Part shown: piece by piece, positions 41,101 through 50,522 of the stretch
Layout: every line of letters begins with the position of its first letter
How positions within the stretch are numbered: position 1 is the stretch's first letter
DNA from: Saprospiraceae bacterium
Lineage (GTDB): Bacteria > Bacteroidota > Bacteroidia > Chitinophagales > Saprospiraceae
DNA length: 64,000 nt
Assembly (NCBI GenBank): GCA_020629315.1
Contig: JAHDDO010000011.1
Location: 23,574 to 87,573, forward strand
Reading direction: 5' to 3'
Notes under the pieces: generated by a model
Databases searched by the model: none
What the model was told of the DNA's origin: nothing
The model's input: the letters and a program-made list of their open reading frames with translations, nothing else
Translations under genes and position numbers: made by a program

Positions 41101-42345
41101 ATGGGTATACTTTTAGGCATATTGGTTTTCTTATTACTCTCCGCCTTCTTTTCAGGCTCCGAAATAGCGTTTGTCACTGCTAATAAACTAGGTATGGCGA
41201 TGGAGAAAGAAGGAGGCTCCCGCAGAGGGAATATACTCTCAAAATTCTATCAAGAGCCCAAGAAGTTCATAAGTACAATGCTGGTTGGTAATAATATCGC
41301 ATTAGTGGCTTTTACTTATTTCATGACTTTATTTTTAGAACAATTAATGCCAGGACTGTTACCTTTTCCTGTCATGGCTTTGCTCGTGTTTACCCTTATA
41401 ATTACGGTTGTTGTTTTACTCTTCGGGGAGTTTATACCGAAAACATTTTTCCGACTTTACGCAAATAATATATTGGTTTGGCTCGCCTACCCACTGTATT
41501 TTTTCAAACTATTATTAGCCCCTCCGACATGGCTGATGAACAGTTTGTCCAATGGCGTTTTACGACTATTTAAATTGCCGCTTGATCAAGTGGATTACTC
41601 AATCTCTAAAGTCGATGTTCAAGATTATTTTGAAGAGCAAATTTCAGAAGAACAACAAGATATAGATAAAGAAATTCTTACTAATGCACTTAACTTGAGC
41701 GAGCTTCAAGTACGTGACGCGATGATTCCAAGAACGGAAATCGTATCGTTTGACATCAATGAAGATCGTCCATCATTAATACGATTAATTAAAGAGACAA
41801 AGCTTTCTAGGATCATACTCATTGATGATGACATCGAAAATGTTATAGGTTATATTCATCATCAACAACTCCTATCTGAACCTAAATCTTTAAAGAAAAT
41901 AGCCATTGATATTCCCTTCGTACCTGAGGCCATGAATCTGCAAGATTTACTAACAAAGTTTATCCAATCGAAAAAAAGCATCGCCTGTGTTGTAGACGAA
42001 TATGGTAGTCTTGGAGGCATAATTACATTGGAAGATATCATTGAAGAGATATTCGGCGATATTGAAGATGAATTTGATGATGAAGAACTATTGGAACAAC
42101 AGATCTCAGAAAATGAATTTATCTTTTCTGGGCGTATCGAGATAGACTACCTGAATGAAAAATATGAGAATATAAATCTGCCCGATGGCGATTACCAAAC
42201 GCTATCAGGATACATGGTCATGACATCTGGAAATATTCCTGAAATGGAGGAGGAGTTTGCCACCGAGAGCTACGTTCTGCAAGCCCTTCAAGTCAGCGAT
42301 AATAAGGTGGATATTATTCGTTTAGTTGTATTAGATAACAAATAA
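41101..42345 (+). CDS. CNNM/CorC-HlyC-family transporter (hemolysin-like) with CBS pair
   Basis: SAFFSGSEIAFVTANKLGM; LQVRDAMIPRTEI; CBS domains; VDEYGSLGGIITLEDIIEEIFGDIEDEFD; C-terminal CorC_HlyC domain. Confidence 0.92.
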   Translation: MGILLGILVFLLLSAFFSGSEIAFVTANKLGMAMEKEGGSRRGNILSKFYQEPKKFISTMLVGNNIALVAFTYFMTLFLEQLMPGLLPFPVMALLVFTLIITVVVLLFGEFIPKTFFRLYANNILVWLAYPLYFFKLLLAPPTWLMNSLSNGVLRLFKLPLDQVDYSISKVDVQDYFEEQISEEQQDIDKEILTNALNLSELQVRDAMIPRTEIVSFDINEDRPSLIRLIKETKLSRIILIDDDIENVIGYIHHQQLLSEPKSLKKIAIDIPFVPEAMNLQDLLTKFIQSKKSIACVVDEYGSLGGIITLEDIIEEIFGDIEDEFDDEELLEQQISENEFIFSGRIEIDYLNEKYENINLPDGDYQTLSGYMVMTSGNIPEMEEEFATESYVLQALQVSDNKVDIIRLVVLDNK

Positions 42346-42360
42346 ATCTGATGTGGCATA

Positions 42361-43509
42361 CTAGTTAAATAGACTAGCAGCAATATCATCCGCAAGCAAC
42401 ATACCCATAAGACTCAGTTTTAATACTCCATTTTCTTTTAGTATATGGCCACTTTCTATCCACGGGTTTAGTTGGTTTTGGTCCAATGTAATCCCCTGCT
42501 CCGCAAACTCAGTAAGTACATCGAGATGTAAGCCACTTGAAGTTCTAAGTCCCAACATAATCCATTCATTGAAGCGGTCAATATCGGTGAGTAGCTCGAA
42601 ATCGCCCGGCGCTAATCCATTTTCTATACCCTCCATGTACTTTGCATTATGCGCTATGTTCCAAGAACGGCACCCATCTACTAAACTATGCGCTGAAGGA
42701 CCTATTCCTAAATAACTCCGCCCAGTCCAATACGATCGGTTATGCTTAGATTCAAAGCCAGGCTTTGCATAGTTTGAAATTTCATAATGAGCAAAACCCT
42801 TCCCCTGTAAAAAGTTATGCGCATAGATAAATTGATTTCGCGCCAACTCCTCATCCAAGGGTTTTGAAATACGCTTGTCAATAAATTTTTGGAGAGCAGT
42901 TCCTTCTTCTACTGTCAAATTATAGGCAGAAATGTGATCTACATTCCAGCTTGTAATTTGTTCTAGTTCTTTCTTCCAATAATCTAGATCTGTCCCTGGT
43001 ACACCAAAGATCAGATCCACACTTATGTTGGTAATATTTGATGATTCAAATAAATCCAAAGATCGTTTTACATCTTCTACCTTATGTGCACGATTCATCC
43101 ATTGTAGCACTTGAGCATCGAGTGATTGGACACCTAAAGACAATCGATTTATACCACTTTCATACCACCTTTCCAAGATCTCCTCATCTATATCATCTGG
43201 ATTCGCTTCAATCGTTATTTCTGGAGAATTAGCAATATCATAATGTTGGAAAATGGTATCGAATAAAGAGCTTATTTCCTGGGCGTCCAATAACGAAGGT
43301 GTCCCTCCACCCAAATATATACTGTGAAATGTATGATCCTTCCAATCTTCGGCCTTCTGAACTAACTCCGCAATAAGGCAGTCGATCATTCGACTTTTAT
43401 AGGCTAATGAAGTGCTAAAATGAAAGTTGCAATAATGGCAGGCTTGTTTGCAAAAAGGTATATGAAGATAGATGCCTGAAGCGTTATGTTTAGAGTTTCC
43501 TGTATTCAT
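42361..43509 (-). CDS. hemW: Radical SAM protein HemW (coproporphyrinogen III oxidase-like)
   Basis: GIYLHIPFCKQACHYCNFHFS (CxxxCxxC), SIYLGGGTPSLL, RLSLGVQSLDAQVLQWMNRAH, YEISNYAKPGFESKHNRSYW. Confidence 0.93.
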   Translation of the reverse strand: MNTGNSKHNASGIYLHIPFCKQACHYCNFHFSTSLAYKSRMIDCLIAELVQKAEDWKDHTFHSIYLGGGTPSLLDAQEISSLFDTIFQHYDIANSPEITIEANPDDIDEEILERWYESGINRLSLGVQSLDAQVLQWMNRAHKVEDVKRSLDLFESSNITNISVDLIFGVPGTDLDYWKKELEQITSWNVDHISAYNLTVEEGTALQKFIDKRISKPLDEELARNQFIYAHNFLQGKGFAHYEISNYAKPGFESKHNRSYWTGRSYLGIGPSAHSLVDGCRSWNIAHNAKYMEGIENGLAPGDFELLTDIDRFNEWIMLGLRTSSGLHLDVLTEFAEQGITLDQNQLNPWIESGHILKENGVLKLSLMGMLLADDIAASLFN

Positions 43510-43538
43510 TGTACCTTGAAACTTATCAAGTTCTCCAA

Positions 43539-45299
43539 ATGTACCAATTAATAAAGTTGTACATAATGGCTTCCTTTGTTTTCCTGATATCTACTGATCT
43601 TTCGGGTCAATATACATATCAGATTACACCTCCGCCGGCCATTAAAAATATAGATGATGCCGGCCGCCTTACGGATAGTATAGCATGTAATGATCTAGCT
43701 AACGAAGTTGTGCTCGCTCATCTGAATGAAGGTTATTTTGAAGCTAGCATCGATAGCATTCAATACACAGAAAACAACTGTCTAATCCACTTGCACATCG
43801 GACCAAAATATGATAAACAAGGCATCCGCTTAGGAGACATAAAACCCGCATTACTTGATGAATTGAAAATTAATAAAAATGTATTAACTGATAATTTTCA
43901 TCCAATCTCATCTAAGCGTTACTTGACCAAAATAGTTAGCCATTTTAATAACACAGGATACCCATTTGCTACATTATTTTTGGATAGTACTTCTGTTCAA
44001 AACAATCAGGTTATAGGGAAATGGAAGCTTGACCTAGGTCAAAAATTATACTTTGATACAATAGGTATAACTGGAAATGCTAGAATACATAAACGCTTCT
44101 TGCAGCAATACTTGGGTATTGAACCACTAAGTCCTTTTAATTTATCTCTGGTGGAAGATATTCCTAGTAAAATGTCAGAACTGGAGTTTATTACCGTAAA
44201 TGCGGGCCCTGAATTATCTGTATTTAATAGCTGGGTGACGCTAGAAATGGATCTAGCAACAAAGAATACAAGTCGCTTCGATCTTATTTTCGGAATCATT
44301 CCTAGTGATGATTTAGAAGAACAGAACCTATTCTTCTCATTCGATATTAATGCAAAGTTGCAAAACAAATTAGGTAGAGGCGAGACCTTTTTATTTACCT
44401 TCGAACGCCTTAGGCCAGAGCACCAACAAATGTTTCTTGCCTATAAAATGCTCTATCCATTTCAATTACCCGTAGGATTAGACCTTTCGTTTGACTACTT
44501 CAGACGATCATTAGAATTTCTGGAAATTGAAAATAGTTTTGGCATTCTTTTTCCTTTGCCAAAAAGAAATACCCTTTCGATAAATGCTCTATTCGATCGA
44601 AATAGACTCATCGAGATTGATAGTACAAGTATCCTACAATCAGGAAGTCTACCTAGTGCCCTAGATGTCCGTACAGACGCTATTGGTATCGGCTTAGATT
44701 GGAACAATACAGATTATAGATTTAATCCACAGAGAGGTTGGTATGTAGATGCAAAAGCTAATACTGGAATTCGCACTATACTACCCAATGTCCAAATCCA
44801 AGCCCTATCCAATGAAAACGTTGATTTTGAAACGGCTTATGACAGTTTGGACCTACAGGGAATACGGATTCAAGCCTTGGTAGAGGCTGCTTATTTCTTT
44901 TCGATAGGAAAACGGAGTTCCCTAATGCTTCGAAATCGTACAGGATTAAATTTCGTTGAAGGCCGTGTAGTAACAAACGAACTGTTTCGTTTAGGTGGAA
45001 ATCAAAATCTTCGCGGTTTTGATGAACAGGCCTTTTTTGCTCAGCACTATAGTCATTTGACTGTATCCTACCGATTAATACTAGGGCAAAATTCCTACTT
45101 CTCCATTCCCTTTATTGACTATGGATATTTTAGAGATGAGGGAGGACATTGGAACCAAACCATAGGCGTGGGTACTGGGATAAGTTTTGACACCAGAGCA
45201 GGATTACTCAATCTTTCCCTAGCCGTGGGACGTCTTAATGAGCAGGCCTTTGATCTCGGTAGACCTAAGGTACATGTCGGATTTAATAGTCTATTCTAA
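43539..45299 (+). CDS. BamA/TamA (Omp85)-superfamily outer membrane protein
   Basis: Signal peptide; POTRA-like segment GITGNARIHKRFLQQYLGI; barrel 'FRLGGNQNLRGFDEQAFFA', C-terminal FNSLF. ATG at 43539 preferred. Confidence 0.8.
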   Translation: MYQLIKLYIMASFVFLISTDLSGQYTYQITPPPAIKNIDDAGRLTDSIACNDLANEVVLAHLNEGYFEASIDSIQYTENNCLIHLHIGPKYDKQGIRLGDIKPALLDELKINKNVLTDNFHPISSKRYLTKIVSHFNNTGYPFATLFLDSTSVQNNQVIGKWKLDLGQKLYFDTIGITGNARIHKRFLQQYLGIEPLSPFNLSLVEDIPSKMSELEFITVNAGPELSVFNSWVTLEMDLATKNTSRFDLIFGIIPSDDLEEQNLFFSFDINAKLQNKLGRGETFLFTFERLRPEHQQMFLAYKMLYPFQLPVGLDLSFDYFRRSLEFLEIENSFGILFPLPKRNTLSINALFDRNRLIEIDSTSILQSGSLPSALDVRTDAIGIGLDWNNTDYRFNPQRGWYVDAKANTGIRTILPNVQIQALSNENVDFETAYDSLDLQGIRIQALVEAAYFFSIGKRSSLMLRNRTGLNFVEGRVVTNELFRLGGNQNLRGFDEQAFFAQHYSHLTVSYRLILGQNSYFSIPFIDYGYFRDEGGHWNQTIGVGTGISFDTRAGLLNLSLAVGRLNEQAFDLGRPKVHVGFNSLF

Positions 45300-46583
45300 T
45301 GACCAGCCTTTTCGCTTATAAAGGATACTTTGGAATATACCTCTAAATAATAAAAAGCCAAATAGAGCTACCCAAATAGTGTAGCTGCCAAATACACCTT
45401 CACCAAAATAAAACAAACTCAAATACAAAATAAAGGCCAAACCCATTGAGTTTCGCATAGCTTTTGAGGCTGTAAGTCCAATGTAAATACCATCCCAAAT
45501 GTAACAAGCAAAAGCTACTAATGGCATGGCAACTACAAATGGGAAAAATTGCTTGGATAAAGCGAGTAATTCTGCTTCACTATTGAACCAAATAATTATT
45601 GAATCAAAAAATAATCCGAATGTAAGACTATACAATAAAGCCAAACCAAAACCCCAGATCATGGTATATCGTATCGTCTGATTTACCTTTGTTTCGTTTT
45701 TAGCCCCTACATATTTCCCCACCATACTTTCTGCAGCAAAGGCAAAGCCATCCACACCATACGACATCCAATGAATCAGTTGAATTAGGATCGTATTTAC
45801 AGCCAGAAACATGGCTCCCTCTTTCGAAGATTGCGAATACAAAAAGAAGAATGCAGATGAAAGAAATAAGGTTCGAATAAAGATATCGCGGTTTATATGC
45901 AAAAATCTTAGAAATGCATCCTTGTTCCACAATCTGACTTTATCAAAAAAAGCAAATGTAGAACGGTACTTATTGTACATAATCCATATAGCGGTAAGTA
46001 GACCCAAATATTGAGCTATTACTGTACCCCAAGCTACACCCGCCAACTCCCAATCAAAATATCGGACTAACACCACGCTAATAACTGCATTTGTAAGGTT
46101 AACTATCAATGTTATTCTAAGGGGAGATACAGCATCCTGCATCCCAAAATACCAACCATTCAAACTATAAATCAACAAGGTTGCTGGCGCCGCGCAAAGT
46201 CGTATAAAGAAATACTGCTTAACAAGTGCCATACTTTCTGGTGATACGTTCATAGCCCAACTAGTGGCCCTGAAAATGGGTATGGAAAAGGCTACAATGA
46301 TCAAGGTAATCACCCCTGCTGTGATGCAAGATCGCAATAAGGTATCTAAGATTTTTGTATCTGAATTTTCCCCAAAAGCTTGGGCTGTAATACCCGTTGT
46401 GCCCATCCTTAAAAAGCCAAAATTCCAATACACAAAATTAAATATCATGGCACCTAAACCGACAGCACCTAGATGAACAGTCGATAAGTGTCCCATCAAA
46501 ACCGTATCCACTGTAGAAATCAATGGAACGGAGATATTACTTAGGATGTTAGGAATAGCAAGTCGAAGGATCTCTTTATTCAA
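45291..46583 (-). CDS. MATE-family efflux transporter (DinF-like)
   Basis: ILRLAIPNILSNISVPLISTVDTVLMGHLSTVHLGAVGLGAMIFNF; about 12 TM segments. Confidence 0.9.
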   Translation of the reverse strand: MNKEILRLAIPNILSNISVPLISTVDTVLMGHLSTVHLGAVGLGAMIFNFVYWNFGFLRMGTTGITAQAFGENSDTKILDTLLRSCITAGVITLIIVAFSIPIFRATSWAMNVSPESMALVKQYFFIRLCAAPATLLIYSLNGWYFGMQDAVSPLRITLIVNLTNAVISVVLVRYFDWELAGVAWGTVIAQYLGLLTAIWIMYNKYRSTFAFFDKVRLWNKDAFLRFLHINRDIFIRTLFLSSAFFFLYSQSSKEGAMFLAVNTILIQLIHWMSYGVDGFAFAAESMVGKYVGAKNETKVNQTIRYTMIWGFGLALLYSLTFGLFFDSIIIWFNSEAELLALSKQFFPFVVAMPLVAFACYIWDGIYIGLTASKAMRNSMGLAFILYLSLFYFGEGVFGSYTIWVALFGFLLFRGIFQSILYKRKGWSLE

Positions 46584-46640
46584 AAGCGGTTAATTTTTCG
46601 GTTGTACCACAAATTTATACTTTACCCTTTTTAATAATAT

Positions 46641-46648
46641 TAATTTTG
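46641..46648 (+). promoter_or_regulatory. -7-like element TAATTTTG upstream of ddl fusion gene
   Basis: Matches TAnnTTTG, 17 nt before ATG. Confidence 0.35.
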
Positions 46649-46664
46649 CACTGAATCGCGGAAG

Positions 46665-49331
46665 ATGGAAAAAATAAAAGTGGGTATCTTTTTTGGAGGT
46701 CCTTCTCGAGAGCGAGAGATTTCCTTTGCTGGTGGGCGTACCGTCTATGATAATATAGACAAGAGCCTTTTTGATCCTGTGCCCATATTTATGGATAGCC
46801 TAGGTCGATTGATCCTTTTAGATTGGTCATACATTTATAAAGGAAGTATTCGTGATTTCTATCCACCAGCCTCTGAAGTCAAAGCTTCTGAATATAATTT
46901 TCAAGTATATATTGAAAATGTCCATGATTTAGATGACGAAAAACACAAGGCTTGTATTGAATCAGTAGGTACCGAGATTTCGTTTTCGTCCCTTTCTTCC
47001 ATAATAGATATTGCTTTTTTGGCACTACATGGAGTAAAAGGGGAAGATGGAAGTATACAAGGTCTTTTAGAGTTTTTAGACATACCCTATACTGGATCCG
47101 GAATACTCCCTTCTGCCATTGGCATGAATAAATCAATCCAAAAATCTTGGATGCAGGCTTTTGGCTATGCTTCCAAACCAAGTTTCACTATTCATCGAGC
47201 TACTACCATTGATGATGAGCTCATCGAACAAGTTACAGAAAAGCTTGGATTTCCATTAGTAGTCAGACCCGCTAATCAAGGCTCTTCCATAGGTGTCAGC
47301 ATATTAATGGATACTGATCCTGGAGCTTTGAAAGAAGCCATTAAAAAAGCATTTTTCAAAAGAAATATACATAGGGACCATTGGATAACATTGGACCGCC
47401 AACAAAAAATACAACTAGTACGAGAATGGACTGATATCCGAGAAGGAATCGGTTTACCTGTAAAGATTAATGATAAATGGATACATCACCCAGATGCCCT
47501 TTTTGAATACTTCGAGAAAGACGGATGGCATCAAATGGTTGCAGAAGCCAAGGATGGCGAATCCGAAGTTATTGTTGAGGGATTTATTTCAGGTCGAGAA
47601 TTCTCATGTATCGTTATCAAAGACGAAAACAATGGTATAATGGCTTTACCTCCTACCGAAATAGTTAAAGGGCAGGAGTTGTATGACTATAGGAGCAAGT
47701 ACATGCCTGGGCTGTCTCGGAAAAAAACGCCCATAGATCTCGAAGATGAAGCCATTAGAAAGATACAAAAGGAGTGTGAACGCTTATTCAAAACATTTGG
47801 CTTTCATACATATGCACGAATTGATGGGTTTTATGGAACCGATGGTGAGATATATCTTAATGATCCAAATACTACATCGGGAATGCTTCCTTCGTCATTC
47901 TTTTTCCATCAGGCAGCAGAAGTAGGTTGGAATCCATCACAATTTCTAAGCTATATCATTCGAAATAGTGTGGCTGAACGACAACGTCATTCTAATGATT
48001 CTACTAAATATGAATCACTAATAACACGATTAGATAAAGGCTTAAAAGATATCCAGACCGATGCTAATACCCGTCAAAAGGTGGGGATTATATTAGGTGG
48101 GTATTCCTTCGAAAGGCATATCTCAGTAGAAAGCGGACGGAACATATATGAGAAGCTTGCCTCTTCCACAAAATATGATGCTATTCCGATTTTCCTAATG
48201 GGAGACGACGAAGGATATGAATTATATCAAATTCCTATTAATCTTCTATTGAAAGATAATGCAGATGATATTAAAGAAAACATCTTGCATTTTAGTAAGC
48301 ATACTATCACTGAATCTATCAAAGAAAAAGGGGCCGATCTGTTTGCAAAATATCGATCAAACTTTACGGTTCTAGAGCCTCAAAAACTTGACAAAGATAA
48401 TTTGACTGATGTTTTCGACCTTGCATTTATAGCTTTACATGGCCGACCTGGTGAAGATGGTACCATCCAACAGTTGCTATTGCAACAAGGCATTCCATTT
48501 AATGGAAGCATGCCTGAGTCTGCAGCCATAACAATACATAAATACAATACGCTACAAACCTTGAAAAAACATGGTTTTACTGTAACTGATCAAGCCATAT
48601 ACACTAAACAAGGATTTCTAGATGACGAACAAGAGTTAGTTTCGAATATAGAACAAAGGTTTAGCTATCCTTTTATTTTGAAACCCTTAGATGACGGTTG
48701 CTCATCTGCCGTAAAAGTTATAAAAGATAAGAAGCAGTTGCATGCCTTTTTACATACCATGTTTAGAAGTGCACTCGAAATACGTCCTGAACATGCAGAA
48801 ACGCTATCCTTAAAAAGGAATGAAGAATTCCCTAGAAAGAACGAGGTATTAGCTGAAGCATTGATAGGGCCCAATGGCGCCGATGCGTTTTTAGAAATAA
48901 CGGGTGGCATGATTACTTCTTACTCAGATGGAGAAGTTAGATACGAGGTTTTTCATCCTTCCGAAGCACTGGCAGGAAATGAAATTCTAAGTTTGGAAGA
49001 AAAATTCTTGGCTGGAGAAGGTCAAAATATTACGCCAGCCAGATTTGCGACTAGCACACTTACATATGAAGACGTGGCAAATAAGGTTAAAGCGGACCTT
49101 CAAAAAGCAGCAGAAATACTTCAAGTCGATGGGTATTGCCGTATAGACGCCTTTGTGCGAATATATAATGAAGGTCGTGTTGAAACCGTTATTATTGAAA
49201 TCAATTCACTACCTGGTATGACACCAGCTACTGCAATTTTTCACCAATCATCGTTGAATAACTATAAACCTTTTAATTTTATTGATAAGATACTGGAGTA
49301 CGGTGTACAACGGCATCAAAAACAAAGCTAA
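46665..49331 (+). CDS. ddl: Tandem fused D-alanine--D-alanine ligase (two Ddl-like modules)
   Basis: N-half KVGIFFGGPSREREISFAGG...GEDGSIQGLLEFLDIPYTGSG...VRPANQGSSIGVSI...YDYRSKYMPG; C-half (from about 48072) KVGIILGGYSFERHISVESG...GEDGTIQQLLLQQGIPFNGS...CRIDAF...VIIEINSLPGMT. Confidence 0.88.
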   Translation: MEKIKVGIFFGGPSREREISFAGGRTVYDNIDKSLFDPVPIFMDSLGRLILLDWSYIYKGSIRDFYPPASEVKASEYNFQVYIENVHDLDDEKHKACIESVGTEISFSSLSSIIDIAFLALHGVKGEDGSIQGLLEFLDIPYTGSGILPSAIGMNKSIQKSWMQAFGYASKPSFTIHRATTIDDELIEQVTEKLGFPLVVRPANQGSSIGVSILMDTDPGALKEAIKKAFFKRNIHRDHWITLDRQQKIQLVREWTDIREGIGLPVKINDKWIHHPDALFEYFEKDGWHQMVAEAKDGESEVIVEGFISGREFSCIVIKDENNGIMALPPTEIVKGQELYDYRSKYMPGLSRKKTPIDLEDEAIRKIQKECERLFKTFGFHTYARIDGFYGTDGEIYLNDPNTTSGMLPSSFFFHQAAEVGWNPSQFLSYIIRNSVAERQRHSNDSTKYESLITRLDKGLKDIQTDANTRQKVGIILGGYSFERHISVESGRNIYEKLASSTKYDAIPIFLMGDDEGYELYQIPINLLLKDNADDIKENILHFSKHTITESIKEKGADLFAKYRSNFTVLEPQKLDKDNLTDVFDLAFIALHGRPGEDGTIQQLLLQQGIPFNGSMPESAAITIHKYNTLQTLKKHGFTVTDQAIYTKQGFLDDEQELVSNIEQRFSYPFILKPLDDGCSSAVKVIKDKKQLHAFLHTMFRSALEIRPEHAETLSLKRNEEFPRKNEVLAEALIGPNGADAFLEITGGMITSYSDGEVRYEVFHPSEALAGNEILSLEEKFLAGEGQNITPARFATSTLTYEDVANKVKADLQKAAEILQVDGYCRIDAFVRIYNEGRVETVIIEINSLPGMTPATAIFHQSSLNNYKPFNFIDKILEYGVQRHQKQS

Positions 49332-49336
49332 ATACA

Positions 49337-50125
49337 TTGAGTTTTAAACGATTTTTAATTAACCTCCTCATAATTGGGCTCATCCTGATTCTCATCTTTG
49401 TGGGTTTGAATATTTGGTTACGTGTATATACTAATCACGGACAACAATTAGAATTGCCTGACTATGTAGGTCAACATATCGATGAGGCGAGCGAAGATGC
49501 TCGTAAACGATCTTTCGAAATAATAGTCAGCGACTCCATCCATATTGTCGGCAAACCAGGTGGTATTATTACTAGGCAGAACCCAGCGAAACAAGCCAAA
49601 GTGAAAGAAAACAGAAAGGTGTATGTCTCTGTCACAAAATATAGTGCTGATCAAATCCAGGTAGGTAGTTTAGGCGTCTTATATGGACAGGATTATGAAA
49701 GTAAAAAAAGGGAATTGGCCTATTTAGAAATAAATAGTACCATAAAAGGACGTAAATACGATCCAGGAGAACCAGATCATATTTTAGAAGTGTGGTACAA
49801 GGGAGAGGCTGTAATTACCAAGAATGTAGAAAAAAGGAACGTATCTATAGATAAAGGTGATACGCTAGAGTTTGTAATCAGTCAAAAAGGAGGCGGAGAA
49901 GCTGCAGTTCCAGATCTTCGTTGCCAACCTTTCGCTGCCGCACAATTTATTCTAGAATCTAGCCAACTTAAGTTAGGTGAAGTTAAAGAGCTAGGGCAGA
50001 TTACAGACATTAACGCAGCTACAATCGTTGCCCAATCTCCCAACCCAGAAACGGTGCGTTCTGTAGCTATGGGTCGTGAGTTTACTGTAACTATTCAACA
50101 AGAAAAACCAAAAGATTGTCCATAA
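49337..50125 (+). CDS. PASTA-domain membrane-anchored protein
   Basis: N-terminal TM; PASTA repeats LPDYVGQHIDEASEDARKRSFEIIVSDS..., VPDLRCQPFAAAQFILESSQLKLGEVKEL. TTG start. Confidence 0.85.
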   Translation: MSFKRFLINLLIIGLILILIFVGLNIWLRVYTNHGQQLELPDYVGQHIDEASEDARKRSFEIIVSDSIHIVGKPGGIITRQNPAKQAKVKENRKVYVSVTKYSADQIQVGSLGVLYGQDYESKKRELAYLEINSTIKGRKYDPGEPDHILEVWYKGEAVITKNVEKRNVSIDKGDTLEFVISQKGGGEAAVPDLRCQPFAAAQFILESSQLKLGEVKELGQITDINAATIVAQSPNPETVRSVAMGREFTVTIQQEKPKDCP

Positions 50126-50433
50126 TGAAGGATATTGATGTAATTGAATTAAAAGAGAAACTGGATAGAGGTGATGACTTTTTATTTCTAGATGTTAGGG
50201 AGCCTCATGAATTTCAAGAGTTTAATCTAAACGCACAATTGGTTCCACTAGGTGCTCTAGCAGTGCGATTACACGAATTTGATGAATTTAAGGACAAAGA
50301 AATCGTTGTACACTGTCGATCAGGTGCCCGAAGTGCTTCGGCGAAAGCATTTATGACTAAGGCAGGCTTCGAAAAAGTACGCAATTTGTTAGGTGGTGTA
50401 CTTAGTTGGAGGGAGCATTTCCCCAATTCTTAA
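50125..50433 (+). CDS. Rhodanese-domain protein
   Basis: DFLFLDVREPHEFQEFNLNAQLVPLGAL...KEIVVHCRSGARSASAKAFM (catalytic CRSGARS). Start overlaps upstream stop by 1 nt (TAATG). Confidence 0.9.
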   Translation: MKDIDVIELKEKLDRGDDFLFLDVREPHEFQEFNLNAQLVPLGALAVRLHEFDEFKDKEIVVHCRSGARSASAKAFMTKAGFEKVRNLLGGVLSWREHFPNS

Positions 50434-50522
50434 ATTTTTCTTAAAAAATATGTGACCTATCGGTTTAATTAAGTCTCAATGGTATAACTGATTTTTTGAC
50501 TAATTAAACAATATAGGTTAAT

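Noticed and set aside
44039-44368. 109-aa minus-strand ORF inside the Omp85 gene
   Set aside because: Shadow ORF without domain evidence.
46665-49331. Possibility that the Ddl-Ddl fusion is an assembly duplication
   Set aside because: The halves are clearly diverged in sequence and motifs, so this is not a recent artefactual repeat.
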